64,000 bases of DNA from Segetibacter sp. (GCA_028288485.1 JAQBNO010000154.1:1-64000), one strand, 5' to 3'; numbered from the stretch's first letter, positions 36,252 to 45,656 are shown. Numbers and translations: made by a program. Notes: a model not told the origin generated them from the sequence alone.

Positions 36252-37670
36252 ATGAAAAGGATTAAACCGTTACAGATTCACTGGTATATTTTCAGCGATG
36301 TAGTGTCGGCAACTGCAACGTGGTGGCTTTTTACCTGGTACAGGAGAAACGTGCTTAATGAGGCTCATACCGGTTTGTGGGAAATGACCGCTGATAGCTT
36401 TTTTCGAACTTCTGTTGTTGTCATTCCCATTCTGTGGGTTTGTTATTTTTCGCTAACCGGCTTTTATGGAAAGTCGCTATACAAAAGATCGCGGTTAAAC
36501 GAATTTACTTCTACATTTTTAGTGAGCCTGATCGGCTGCCTGCTCATTTTTTTCTCAATTATTTTAAACGACCGTGCCCCAACCTATACCTATTTCTACT
36601 CGGCGTTTTTTATTTTCTTCCTGTTGCAGGCAGGACTTACCTTTTTTGGAAGGGCTTTGATTTTAGGTAAAGCAAAAGCAGACATTTTAAGGGGGAAAGT
36701 AAAATTCAATACACTCCTGGTGGGCAACAATATAAATACGTTCAAAGTTTACAGGGAAGTATGTAAAAGCTTTGCTGCTCTTGGCTATACATTTAGTGGT
36801 TATGTAAACACCTCACCATCAAAAAATACTGTAAATAAGTCGCTTCCTTTGTTAGGTACTATTGACGACCTGGAGACAACAATAAAGTCTTACTCGATAA
36901 AACAGGTCATCATCGCACTCGAAAATAAAGAAAGCCACCTCACCGATAACCTGTTACAACGCCTGAGTGACATAGACGTAGAAATAAAATTGTATCCCAA
37001 TGCTGTCGACATCTTATCAGGATCAGTAAAAGCCCAAAATGTAATGGGCGCTTTGCTAATCGACCTCAACACCGACCTGATGTCGGACTGGCAACAAAAC
37101 GCCAAGCGTTTAATGGATGTAATAGCTGCATTATTATCAATTGTAATACTTAGCCCGCTATTGTTTTATGTGATGTTGCGAACCAAGTTTTCTTCCCCGG
37201 GACCCATATTTTATCTCCAGGAACGTGTTGGTTACAAAGGCAGGTCGTTTACTATCTATAAATTCAGAAGTATGTATGAAAATGCAGAAGAAGACGGTCC
37301 TGCACTTTCAACAGACCACGATACCCGTATTACACCCTGGGGAAAATTTATGCGTAAATGGCGACTTGACGAACTGCCGCAACTTTTAAATATTTTAAAA
37401 GGCGAAATGAGCCTTGTTGGTCCGCGGCCGGAAAGGCAGTATTACATCGACAAGATTACAGCTCTAAACTCTTATTATAAATACCTGCTGAAGGTTAAGC
37501 CGGGACTAACATCATGGGGCATGGTTCAGTTTGGATATGCATCGACAGTAGAAGAAATGATAGAACGAATGCAATACGACCTGGTATATATCGAAAATAT
37601 CTCGTTATTGCTCGATTTTAAAATAATGATGCATACTTTACGAATTATTTTAAGCGGGAAAGGCAAGTAG
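36252..37670 (+). CDS. Polyprenyl glycosylphosphotransferase for exopolysaccharide synthesis
   Basis: A 472-residue inner membrane enzyme. Four or five hydrophobic helices fill residues 10-135. A CoA-binding-like cytoplasmic domain follows (TLLVGNNINTFKVYREVCKS). After another helix comes the bacterial sugar transferase domain: KRLMDVIAALLSIVILSPLL, YKFRSMYENAEEDGPAL, then MRKWRLDELPQLLNILKGEM and LVGPRPERQYYI. It transfers a sugar phosphate to undecaprenyl phosphate to start a surface polysaccharide. No other glycan cluster genes follow, so it is an isolated initiator. It is cotranscribed with the upstream Gfo/Idh gene. Confidence 0.93.
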   Translation: MKRIKPLQIHWYIFSDVVSATATWWLFTWYRRNVLNEAHTGLWEMTADSFFRTSVVVIPILWVCYFSLTGFYGKSLYKRSRLNEFTSTFLVSLIGCLLIFFSIILNDRAPTYTYFYSAFFIFFLLQAGLTFFGRALILGKAKADILRGKVKFNTLLVGNNINTFKVYREVCKSFAALGYTFSGYVNTSPSKNTVNKSLPLLGTIDDLETTIKSYSIKQVIIALENKESHLTDNLLQRLSDIDVEIKLYPNAVDILSGSVKAQNVMGALLIDLNTDLMSDWQQNAKRLMDVIAALLSIVILSPLLFYVMLRTKFSSPGPIFYLQERVGYKGRSFTIYKFRSMYENAEEDGPALSTDHDTRITPWGKFMRKWRLDELPQLLNILKGEMSLVGPRPERQYYIDKITALNSYYKYLLKVKPGLTSWGMVQFGYASTVEEMIERMQYDLVYIENISLLLDFKIMMHTLRIILSGKGK

Positions 37671-37697
37671 AGACAGGTTGCCACCTGTCTCTTTAAA
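37669..37697 (+). terminator. Terminator hairpin overlapping the glycosylphosphotransferase stop codon
   Basis: AGAGACAGGT, loop TGCC, ACCTGTCTCT form a perfect 10-bp stem followed by TTTAAAT. The first two bases lie in the TAG stop codon. The T-run is short, so termination may be partial. A similar word (CCCGTCTCTTTC) follows at 37708. Confidence 0.6.
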
Positions 37698-37841
37698 TCC
37701 TTGTCGCCCGTCTCTTTCAATTGTTATAATCAACCCGCCAAAACTGCCCTACAATTTCTATATTTCACCCTTCCATTAGCCGTTTGCTTTCTATGTTTCA
37801 CATTTCACAATTGTCTATCTTCATTTTCTAATAAACTCCGG

Positions 37842-40607
37842 GTGAAAATTATATTCCTGCTTACTTCCCTGTTCCTTATATTCTTTTCGTTAGCTGCCCA
37901 AAACAAATACTGGCAGCAGGAAGTGAACTTTACTATCCAGGTTTCTCTAAACGACCAGGACCATACCCTTGATGCTTTTGAAACAATTGAATACATCAAC
38001 CACTCCCCCGACACCTTGCATTTCATCTGGTTTCATATCTGGCCAAATGCTTACAAAAACGACCGGACGGCGTTTAGCGAACAATTATTAAAAGAAAGAA
38101 GAACCAATTTCTATTTTTCAAAGCCGGAAGAAAAAGGATACATTAATCAACTTGATTTTAAGGCGAATGGCAGCAATGCGACTATTGTGGCCGAAAGTAA
38201 CAATATTGATATTATAAAAGTATTATTGCCCACACCTCTTGCACCCGGAAATAAAACGATTATAACTACGCCTTTCAGGGTTAAACTGCCCCATAATTTT
38301 TCACGCCTCGGGCATTTAGGAAACGATTACCAGGTAACACAATGGTTTCCAAAACCGGCTGTATATGACAAAAAAGGCTGGCACCCGATGCCCTACCTGG
38401 AATTAGGAGAATTCTTCAGCGAGTTTGGTCGTTTTGATGTTGAGATCACTCTCCCTTCTGCCTACATAGTTGCTGCCACGGGTGTTTTACAGGACACAGA
38501 AACATTGCAACAACTAAAAGAAAAAGGAATCCACAGCATCGAAGGAAAAACAAAAACCTGGCACTATAAACAGGATCAAGTTCATGATTTTGCATGGTTT
38601 GCCAGCAAAGATTTTATTGTCAGATATGATACCGTGCTACTTCCCTCGAAGAAAGTAATCGATGTTTTCTCCTACTATAAACCCAACTCCAAAGCATGGA
38701 ACGAAAGCGTATCTTTTGCTAAAGACGGCCTGAAAAAATACAGTAATTGGATAGGCGATTACCCCTATTCTGTGGTGAGTGTGGTCCAGGGCAGCAGCAA
38801 CGAGATCAGTGGTGGAATGGAATATCCTACTATAACGCTAATTACCACCCAGGAAGGTGGCCATGAACTCGATGCTACTATTGTACACGAAATTGGCCAC
38901 AACTGGTTTTATGCAGCGCTTGCCTCAAACGAAAGAAAACATCCATGGATGGACGAGGGAATAAATAGTTTTTTTCAAAAACGTTATGAATTGGAAAAGT
39001 ACGGCACTCACGTATATGCAAAAGATTTTCCTTTTCAACATAAGATGCCTGAAGACGAAGAGGGAATGTTACTGGCAGCGATCACAAAAATCAAAAAAGA
39101 CCAACCTATAGAAACTTCATCAGAAAATTTTACCACCGTCAATTACGGCCTTATACTCTACGTTAAGGCAAGCCAATGGATGAAAAAACTGGAGGGAACT
39201 GTAGGAACGAAAATGTTCGATAGCAGCATAAATAAGTACTATCGTGACTGGAAATTCCGTCATCCTTACCCGGAAGATTTTAAAGTATCTATTGAAAAAA
39301 CAACTAAACAAAACCTCGACAACATTTTTAAAATGTTGTCTGAAACGGGCCCGATAGATTTAGTTGAAAAGAAAACTGTTAAGCCGTCATTTCTTCTCAA
39401 CCTAAAAAACACCGATAAGTATAATTATGTGAACATTGCTCCCGCAATTGGCTATAATCATTACGATAAATTGATGATCGGTGGCCTGCTACACAATTAC
39501 CAGCTTCCAATTAATGCCTTGCAATTTACCGGCGGCGCGTTATATGCTACCGGTTCAAAAAAAGTAAATGGTTTTGGCAGGGCTTCGTACAACGTCTATA
39601 AGAAATCAGTTCACGTAAGCACCGGGCTTAGTTATATTTCTTACACACAAAACGACTTTATCACCCAAGACAATAAAAAACTGCTCCAGGAAGTAAAGCG
39701 GTGGGTTCCTTCGGTAAAACTTACTTTTTTTGACAAAGACCCCTTGTCCACGCGACGTTTTACCGTTCAATGGAAAACGTTTTTATTGAACGAAGGCGCT
39801 TTAAATTTCAAAAGCGTCATAACCGCTGCCGATACTTTTGATATTGCAAGCGTAGTAAATAAGCAATCTTTTATAAACCGCCTTGCTTTAAACATTAGCG
39901 ACAATAGGCAACTTTTCCCCTATAGCCTTGATCTTTCGGCCGATCATGGCAAAGACTTTATCAGGGCGGGGATAACAGCAAAATATTATTTCAATTACAG
40001 CGATGGAAAAACCGGCATGAATGCACGCTTCTTTGCCGGCAAGTTCTTTTACCTGAAACCCGCAACTATAAATACCCGCTTTAACAACGACCGCTACTTC
40101 TACAATATGAGTGGCCCAAAGGGAAACGAGGATTACACGTATAGCGATTACTTCATCGGGAGAAACGAATTTCAAGGCTGGCAAAGCCAGCAAATAATGG
40201 AACGCGACGGTTTCTTTAAAGTAAACACCGAGTTATTAGGCAATAAGGTAGGCAAAACCGATGACTGGCTGATCAGTTTAAACCTTTCTTCAGGTTTGCC
40301 CGACAACATCAATCCTTTGAGCATTTTGCCTGTAAAAATTCCTCTTAAAATTTTCGTAGATGCGGGTACTTACGCAGAAGCCTGGAAAGAAAACCCTGCT
40401 TCCGGCCGTTTTATTTATGATGCCGGAATTCAAATTCCCCTTTTCGGATCGCTGATAGATGTTTACATCCCGGTTATTTACAGCAAAGTGTATCGCAATT
40501 ATTACAAATCAACGATAACAGAAAAGCGCTTCTTAAAAACCATTGCATTTACTATTAACATTCGAAATCTCCAGGTGAAGAACCTGTTGAAAGATCTTCC
40601 TTTGTAA
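37842..40607 (+). CDS. M1 family metallopeptidase
   Basis: A 921-residue exported aminopeptidase-like protein. The zinc site is HEIGHNWF with the downstream glutamate in WMDEGIN, and ISGGMEYPTI is the exopeptidase-type motif. An N-terminal signal peptide (VKIIFLLTSLFLIFFSLAAQ) precedes the M1 domain. The last 350 residues are beta-rich and may form a barrel-like or accessory domain (TFDIASVVNKQSFINRLALN). The track start at 37701 adds a 47-residue stretch including a second hydrophobic run. The GTG at 37842 places the signal peptide at the N-terminus and is preferred. It probably acts in the periplasm or at the outer membrane. Confidence 0.88.
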   Translation: MKIIFLLTSLFLIFFSLAAQNKYWQQEVNFTIQVSLNDQDHTLDAFETIEYINHSPDTLHFIWFHIWPNAYKNDRTAFSEQLLKERRTNFYFSKPEEKGYINQLDFKANGSNATIVAESNNIDIIKVLLPTPLAPGNKTIITTPFRVKLPHNFSRLGHLGNDYQVTQWFPKPAVYDKKGWHPMPYLELGEFFSEFGRFDVEITLPSAYIVAATGVLQDTETLQQLKEKGIHSIEGKTKTWHYKQDQVHDFAWFASKDFIVRYDTVLLPSKKVIDVFSYYKPNSKAWNESVSFAKDGLKKYSNWIGDYPYSVVSVVQGSSNEISGGMEYPTITLITTQEGGHELDATIVHEIGHNWFYAALASNERKHPWMDEGINSFFQKRYELEKYGTHVYAKDFPFQHKMPEDEEGMLLAAITKIKKDQPIETSSENFTTVNYGLILYVKASQWMKKLEGTVGTKMFDSSINKYYRDWKFRHPYPEDFKVSIEKTTKQNLDNIFKMLSETGPIDLVEKKTVKPSFLLNLKNTDKYNYVNIAPAIGYNHYDKLMIGGLLHNYQLPINALQFTGGALYATGSKKVNGFGRASYNVYKKSVHVSTGLSYISYTQNDFITQDNKKLLQEVKRWVPSVKLTFFDKDPLSTRRFTVQWKTFLLNEGALNFKSVITAADTFDIASVVNKQSFINRLALNISDNRQLFPYSLDLSADHGKDFIRAGITAKYYFNYSDGKTGMNARFFAGKFFYLKPATINTRFNNDRYFYNMSGPKGNEDYTYSDYFIGRNEFQGWQSQQIMERDGFFKVNTELLGNKVGKTDDWLISLNLSSGLPDNINPLSILPVKIPLKIFVDAGTYAEAWKENPASGRFIYDAGIQIPLFGSLIDVYIPVIYSKVYRNYYKSTITEKRFLKTIAFTINIRNLQVKNLLKDLPL

Positions 40608-40647
40608 GAGATACTTTTGGTAGTCCCCGGTAAATCTTTATTCAACT

Positions 40648-40726
40648 ACCGTTGCCACGCTCGCTTGTACTGCAGCACATTATTCTGCGTGGCAGTTCAC
40701 CCTTGGCTGCTCGAACGGTCGCACAC
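40648..40726 (+). repeat. Stem-loop subfamily repeat
   Basis: ACCGTTGCCACGCTCGCTTG leads to CTGCGTGGCAGTTCACCCTT and CTCGAACGGTCGCACAC. GCCACGC and GCGTGGC pair perfectly, as in the copy at 21118. Confidence 0.75.
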
Positions 40727-40890
40727 TGCAAATTCAAGGTTTTTGACCAGCTTGTTCCACCGTTTGTGAGGTTTGGCAATAGAAAGCTCTGGCATTAATT
40801 TAACCGTGTAATGAATTCCAAAAGAAAGTACAAGTGCTGAAAGGGCGACATATGAGAAAAAGAGAGACGTTATACTAACGTTCAATACTA

Positions 40891-40990
40891 ATATTTCATT
40901 TCACCCTTTCAGGGCTATTGTATTGGCTGGTACATTTCTTAACCGGGCTTCACCCTGTTTTTCGATATTCCGTCCTTTCACGACTATTAT
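40891..40990. repeat. Repeat of two related half units with CCCTTTCAGGG core
   Basis: ATATTTCATTTCACCCTTTC-AGGGCTATTG is followed 70 bp later by CGATATTCCGTCCTTTCACG-ACTATTA, with CCGGGCTTCACCCTG between. This word order resembles intergenic repeats I have seen in other Bacteroidota. The spurious N-terminus of the next ORF lies in it. Confidence 0.45.
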
Positions 40991-41033
40991 TACAATCGGA
41001 ATGCCTTGCAATTTTACGATATTGCACTTATTC

Positions 41034-41966
41034 ATGCACCAGCATTCTTCGATACAATTATTAAGCAACCATGAGATAGATAGAAATCTTTGGGATAAAT
41101 GCATTATCGCTTCTCCCAATGGATTAATATATGCACGGTCGTTTTACCTTGACAAAATGTGCCCTGGCTGGAAGGCCATGGCTGCAGAAAACTATGATTG
41201 GGTACTACCACTTACACAAAGAACAAAATGGGGAATCTCCTATTTGTACCAACCTTCGTTTACGCAACAACTGGGAGTATATGCAAGACCAGGTATTGAC
41301 ATTCCTTTTCCAGGCATAATTGAATGTTTACAAAAGCATTATTCATTTTGCGAAACCGATTGGAACTATGCTATTGAACGAAAAAAAATCTGCACAGATT
41401 TTCAAATAACAGAGGCTACTAACTTCATTCTTAACCTTAACGATACTTACCAAAACTTATTTAAAAATTATCACAACGACCTAGTTAAAAACCTTAAGCG
41501 TAGCCACCGGTTTCATCACCTGTACAGGGAAACCGCTGACTACAATAAATGCATCAGGCTCTATAAAGAATATTATGCAAGCCGCTTACCAATGATAAAA
41601 GATGTTGACTACCAACAATTCAGGCAAATGTGCGATTGTGCCAATGAACATAATGGAGTAACCTGCCGTGAAGTGGTAAATAAAGAAAATGAAATAATGG
41701 CATGTGCACTGCTATTATCTGATGGCCAACGCCTTTACAATATCATGAATACAACAACAGAAGCAGGAAGAAGAACCGCAGCAAACCACTTTTTGGTAGA
41801 TGCAATTATCAGAGAGTTTTCAGGAAAAGATGTGCTGTTTGATTTTGAAGGCTCGGACGTACCGGGAGTAAGGTCGTTTTATGAAAATTTCGGAGCAGTA
41901 AACCAGCCTTTCTTCCGGGTAAAATACAACAAGCTTCCCTGGCCATTAAGGCTGGTTAAGAAGTAG
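41034..41966 (+). CDS. FemAB/GNAT-like acyltransferase domain protein
   Basis: A 310-residue cytoplasmic protein. The N-terminal half (NGLIYARSFYLDKMCPGWKA) and C-terminal half (ADGQRLYN-like segment, then FLVDAIIREFSGKDVLFDFE and PGVRSFYENFGA) resemble the two-domain GNAT fold of FemAB or BioF2-type acetyltransferases. FKNYHNDLVKNLKRSH matches the region before the acyl-CoA loop. The substrate is unknown. The ORF track begins at 40923 within a repeat; the ATG at 41034 is better. Its 3' end overlaps the convergent ispD by 11 bp. Confidence 0.75.
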   Translation: MHQHSSIQLLSNHEIDRNLWDKCIIASPNGLIYARSFYLDKMCPGWKAMAAENYDWVLPLTQRTKWGISYLYQPSFTQQLGVYARPGIDIPFPGIIECLQKHYSFCETDWNYAIERKKICTDFQITEATNFILNLNDTYQNLFKNYHNDLVKNLKRSHRFHHLYRETADYNKCIRLYKEYYASRLPMIKDVDYQQFRQMCDCANEHNGVTCREVVNKENEIMACALLLSDGQRLYNIMNTTTEAGRRTAANHFLVDAIIREFSGKDVLFDFEGSDVPGVRSFYENFGAVNQPFFRVKYNKLPWPLRLVKK

Positions 41967-42630
41967 CATCTTCCAAAAGTTTTTCAGCAATACATAAATC
42001 AATTGGGCGGGTAACTTTTAGATTGCTGTATTCGCCTTCAATTAAAAATACTTCTTTACCAGCGGCTTCTACAACGGTAGCTTCATCTGTAAACGAACTA
42101 TTATAGGCTTGTTTAAAAGCTGCTGACAATATTTCAGATTGAAAAGTTTGAGGGGTTTGAATAATGCGCACTTTAGTCCTGTCGATTGTATGATGTGAAA
42201 TTTCGCCGGCGATACGAATAGAATCGGTGGCGGCCACAGCAGGAATTGCACTGCCCTTTTCAACTGCCTGTTCAAAACAATTACGGATTAATTGCTGGCT
42301 CACTATACAACGAACGGCGTCCTGCACAAAAACGATGGATGGATGAGAAATAAACTCCAAACCGCTTCTTACAGACTCAAAACGGGTTTCGCCGCCGATT
42401 GCCATTTGCACCTTTCCTTCTGCATCCATTTGTTTAATTATCTCCTCTCCTTTTGCTATATGTGCTTTTGGAAGGACCAGGATAATAATCATATCGTCAT
42501 ACGCTTGCAAAAAAGACTGTATAGTGTATTGCAACAAGGGTTTGCCCTTCAGCTGTAAAAATTGTTTTGGCACTTCGCCACCCATTCTCTGGCCCGACCC
42601 GCCTGCTACTATAACGGCATATTTCTTCAT
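41956..42630 (-). CDS. ispD: 2-C-methyl-D-erythritol 4-phosphate cytidylyltransferase
   Basis: A 224-residue enzyme of the MEP isoprenoid pathway that couples CTP to methylerythritol phosphate. The CTP-binding signature is VIVAGGSGQRMGGEVPKQFL, and VFVQDAVRCIVS, VAATDSIR, RTKVRIIQTPQTF and DEATVVEAAG complete the family pattern. Cytoplasmic. The last 11 bp overlap the convergent acyltransferase gene. Confidence 0.95.
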   Translation of the reverse strand: MKKYAVIVAGGSGQRMGGEVPKQFLQLKGKPLLQYTIQSFLQAYDDMIIILVLPKAHIAKGEEIIKQMDAEGKVQMAIGGETRFESVRSGLEFISHPSIVFVQDAVRCIVSQQLIRNCFEQAVEKGSAIPAVAATDSIRIAGEISHHTIDRTKVRIIQTPQTFQSEILSAAFKQAYNSSFTDEATVVEAAGKEVFLIEGEYSNLKVTRPIDLCIAEKLLEDATS

Positions 42631-42941
42631 TTGTCAAAGATGCTGTAAAACAAATAACAGATGAAGTATTGAAGCAAAATTTATAACCGGCGGCATAATT
42701 TCTTTAATTTAAATAGAACCATAACACCTAAAGAGACGTTCGTTGATGTAGAATGAGATGGCAGCGTTTTATAAGCAGTACAAGTGTGCGACGCAAGAAT
42801 GTTGCATGTTGGTACAAAAGCCGGGCACCATAAAAATAAAAAATGCACTTGAAGACTGCAACAAAGAGTGGATGCAAGTGCCCTAAACAAAAAACAAAGC
42901 TTATTGTTGCTGAATAATAGCAGGATCACAAGTAGAAAATT
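42631..42941. other. Intergenic region with one dispersed element
   Basis: A 311-bp divergent gap. It holds the repeat copy at 42778-42801 and no recognisable gene. Confidence 0.5.
42778..42801 (+). repeat. Dispersed intergenic element, short subfamily copy
   Basis: GTACAAGTGTGCGACGCAAG then AATG. A second GTACAAAAG word follows at 42812. Confidence 0.75.
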
Positions 42942-43505
42942 ATGCGACAAAGTATTTATATCATTGTACTCTTTTTACTGGCATGCGGTAAAAACAAAGA
43001 CGGGCAAGAGCCTACAATTTTGTCGTTAAAAGAAATGAGCGACCTGGCAACAGTTGAATATACCGTGACTAAAATTATTAAGGCGAGTGACAATAAAACC
43101 TGGTTTAAAATTGGGGACAGAAAAATCTTAATGAGTTGTGAGGCACATATAAAGGCCGGCATCGACATGAGCGGCATAAATAAAAACAATTTTAAAATCA
43201 GGGATAAAACAATTGAGGTAACACTACCGTCTCCAAAAATTATAAGCCTCAGCATACCTCCAGAAGGCGTTAAAACAGAATATGAAGAAGTAAGTGTTTT
43301 CAGGGATAAATTTACAACAAGAGACCGGGATGCTTTAGCTGCACAAGCAGAAACCCAGATAAGAAACAGCGTTGACTCTTTAGGGATACTACTCCAGGCC
43401 AAAGTGAATACCTCTTTTTTTGTAACTAATTTCCTGAAGAAGCTTGGCTATGAAAATATTAGCATTAACTATAACGGCAACAGTTTCTTTAATCAAATGC
43501 AATGA
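42942..43505 (+). CDS. DUF4230 domain lipoprotein
   Basis: A 187-residue probable lipoprotein: the signal peptide MRQSIYIIVLFLLAC ends in lipobox LLAC followed by GKN. The body (LATVEYTVTKIIKASDNKTW to SFFVTNFLKKLGYENISINY) matches DUF4230, a family without known function. The acylated cysteine should be processed by Lnt, which is encoded in this window. Its 3' end overlaps the next gene by ATGA, so the two DUF4230 proteins are coupled and may work together. Confidence 0.85.
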   Translation: MRQSIYIIVLFLLACGKNKDGQEPTILSLKEMSDLATVEYTVTKIIKASDNKTWFKIGDRKILMSCEAHIKAGIDMSGINKNNFKIRDKTIEVTLPSPKIISLSIPPEGVKTEYEEVSVFRDKFTTRDRDALAAQAETQIRNSVDSLGILLQAKVNTSFFVTNFLKKLGYENISINYNGNSFFNQMQ

Positions 43506-44128
43506 GCAAACGCAGACGTATTGTAGTAGCAGTCATCTTTATAATTGCAGGCTATTGGCTGCTGCAAAAGCTCGACTTCCTGCCTTCGCTGAAGAACATA
43601 TTTAAGGCTAAACCAGTGGTGATTGATGAAACTCCTATACTGATAAAAGAAATTAAATCAATAGGACAATTAATAACGTTCAGTTCGTTCGATGAAGTAG
43701 TTGTTGATTCGAACATAGTTACACGGGGTTCAAGGTTTGTAAATTCGTTCAACACGCTTGCTCCAATCCCGGTGCTTCCTTCTGCAGATAAACAAATTGT
43801 TTTGATTGGCCGGGGAAAAGTGTTGGCAGGTACTGACCTTTCCCTTTTAACCGATAGCAGCCTTAGCATAAGAAACGATACCCTCAGCCTTTTTTTACCA
43901 AAGCCTCAAATCTTCGAGGCTATTCTAAACCCCAGCGATTTTGAAACTTTCGTGGAAAAGGGCGAATGGAGCAACGAGGAAGTAACCCTGGTGAAAATTA
44001 AAGCCCGTCGAAAAATGACAGACCGGGCTCTACAACAAAACATACTGGGAAAAGCCGGGCAGAAATCTAAAGCAATTATGGAAGATTTTTTAGGAAATAT
44101 GGGCTATAAAAAAGTGCTGATTTACTGA
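43502..44128 (+). CDS. DUF4230 domain membrane-anchored protein
   Basis: A 208-residue protein with an N-terminal membrane helix (RIVVAVIFIIAGYWLLQKL) and a DUF4230 body (IGQLITFSSFDEVVVDSNIV, then KAIMEDFLGNMGYKKVLIY). It is a divergent paralogue of the preceding lipoprotein; both have the pattern of LSLPSPK-like LFLPKPQIFEA in the middle and the same C-terminal FL-MGY ending. The ATG lies within the stop region of the upstream gene. One paralogue is anchored by lipid and the other by a helix, so they may form a pair at the inner membrane. The function is unknown. Confidence 0.82.
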   Translation: MSKRRRIVVAVIFIIAGYWLLQKLDFLPSLKNIFKAKPVVIDETPILIKEIKSIGQLITFSSFDEVVVDSNIVTRGSRFVNSFNTLAPIPVLPSADKQIVLIGRGKVLAGTDLSLLTDSSLSIRNDTLSLFLPKPQIFEAILNPSDFETFVEKGEWSNEEVTLVKIKARRKMTDRALQQNILGKAGQKSKAIMEDFLGNMGYKKVLIY

Positions 44129-44158
44129 GTGCTGTTTACTTGCTTTCGAACAGTTTAT

Positions 44159-44359
44159 CTACTTTTTCTCTCGCTTGAATGCTAACCCGTTTTCATCAAG
44201 CGCCTTTTTCACCGTTTCCAGTGCATTTTTTCCAACTCCATGAAGGTTTGTTATTTCTGCTTCGGTATAAGAAGAAAGTTGTTCCAAAGAAAAGATACCC
44301 GCGTTATTGAACGCTCTCGTTGCAGGACCAGCTAACGGTGGCAGGTTATTATTTTCCAT
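44159..44359 (-). CDS. Small helix-hairpin-helix protein
   Basis: A 66-residue protein resembling the C-terminal domain of RNA polymerase alpha or other HhH modules: LPPLAGPATRAFNNAGIFSL, EAEITNLHGVGKNALETVKK. Two HhH-like turns (GPATRAF and LHGVGKNAL) could bind DNA non-specifically. The track start at 44365 is a TTG; the ATG at 44357-44359 is preferred. Function unknown. Confidence 0.75.
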   Translation of the reverse strand: MENNNLPPLAGPATRAFNNAGIFSLEQLSSYTEAEITNLHGVGKNALETVKKALDENGLAFKREKK

Positions 44360-44608
44360 TTTCAACTGTTATAAAACTTGCAGATTACTATTCGATATCC
44401 AGGCCAAAAGTAATATTTCAAAAAGAACTTTTCATCTATTTCACCCGGTTAAAAACTTTATTACGACTTAAACTTTTTCGTTTTTCGGCTATATTAGCGC
44501 ATTCAGCAGTAATGACTGTCAGGTGCACAATTTTGCACAGTTTCCTCTTTTTTGTATTTTTCCGATATTAAGTGCTTGCCATAATAACCACCTTATTTAT
44601 CTTCATCT

Positions 44609-44911
44609 ATGCACTTAACACAAAGAGAGTCCGAAAAGCTGTTACTATTCCTTGCCGGCCAGCTGGCTGAAAAGCGAAAGGCAAGAGGGCTTAAACTAAA
44701 TTACCCGGAAGCGATAGCACTTATTAGCAGCGAGTTGCAGGAGGCAGCACGTGACGGAAAGTCTGTAGCGGAGTTAATGCAATTTGGAGCAGCCATTCTA
44801 ACGCGGGAGGATGTTATGGAAGGCATTGCTGAAATGATTCATGAAATACAGATTGAAGCAACTTTCCCGGATGGAACAAAGCTGGTAACTGTTCATGATC
44901 CGATAAGGTAG
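44609..44911 (+). CDS. ureA: Urease gamma subunit, solitary
   Basis: A 100-residue protein of exactly the usual UreA length. [38 protein letters not shown] and [20 protein letters not shown] with VHDPI at the end are UreA signatures. In urease, gamma, beta and alpha subunits assemble around the nickel site carried by UreC. No ureB, ureC or accessory ure gene follows in the 745-bp gap or anywhere in the window. The gene is intact, so its partners must lie elsewhere or be lost. No clear promoter was seen. Confidence 0.9.
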   Translation: MHLTQRESEKLLLFLAGQLAEKRKARGLKLNYPEAIALISSELQEAARDGKSVAELMQFGAAILTREDVMEGIAEMIHEIQIEATFPDGTKLVTVHDPIR

Positions 44912-45656
44912 GCGCCATTCTGAAAGAGTAGGAGAAACGCAATAAAGGCGAAAGTTTAATTAAAAGCGCAGGCTGAATTGTTAGTACAGAAGAGTAAATT
45001 ATAAAAGAACTACCAGATAATACAGTTAGCGAGCAAGTGATATAACTGCGGAAGCGCTATAGACTTTCTCCCACTCGTGTCTAACCGGAAATGAACGGTA
45101 GCTTCATAAAAGCGACGATAGCCGCCCTAACAAATACCTCCTACCAACATCCGTCTATGTCCGTCTGCTAACCCCGAAATAAAACAAGCAGTGCGTAGAT
45201 GTCAATAACTACTTCTGCCTATTTAAGTGACACGCTTCATTAGCATCTCCACCAGTTGCCCATCTCGGCATCAACCGGTTTCATCCATTGACAGGACAAC
45301 CAACCTTATGTAATTATTTAGAAATAAACTCTACAGGTATGCGAGTTTCTGTTTTAGTACCTAAAAAGTGTGTTTAGGATTAAAAATTCCCCGTCGTGTG
45401 GGAACTATTTCCACAAAAAATGTATCTGGTTTGTCAGCCATTTATAAACGTATTTCCACAACAAAACCCACGCAACAAATAACTTTTCTTACTATTTTGA
45501 TTCACAGGAACTTACCATTTTTAATCCTTAACCACAGTATTAATTTCTTTAATAAAAGTAATACAACAGCAAATGGAACAGTATTTCCATTGGTACCATA
45601 TATAGAAACATTATTTTATACAATTATCATTTTTAATTTTAATTAAAAAAAAAGTT
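44912..45656. other. Long intergenic region upstream of the DUF4142 gene
   Basis: 745 bp without a credible gene. The second half is AT-rich and holds TATTTCCACAA at 45406 and 45451 and TATTTCCATTG at 45582. AATGGAA and TTCCATT form a 7-bp dyad at 45572-45591. I saw no ureB remnant. Confidence 0.5.

Larger units (their letters stand above)
40608..41033. other. Repeat-rich intergenic region
   Basis: Contains a stem-loop subfamily repeat (40648-40726) and a second repeat made of two related half units (40891-40990). The minus-strand 62-aa ORF runs into the repeat and is not credible. Confidence 0.55.

Noticed and set aside
37701-37841. Upstream extension of the M1 peptidase with an extra hydrophobic run
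   Set aside because: It would put 47 residues ahead of a clear signal peptide; the region also overlaps the tail of the upstream terminator.
44912-45656. ureB or ureC remnants after ureA
   Set aside because: I translated the stretch by eye and saw no urease motif in any frame.
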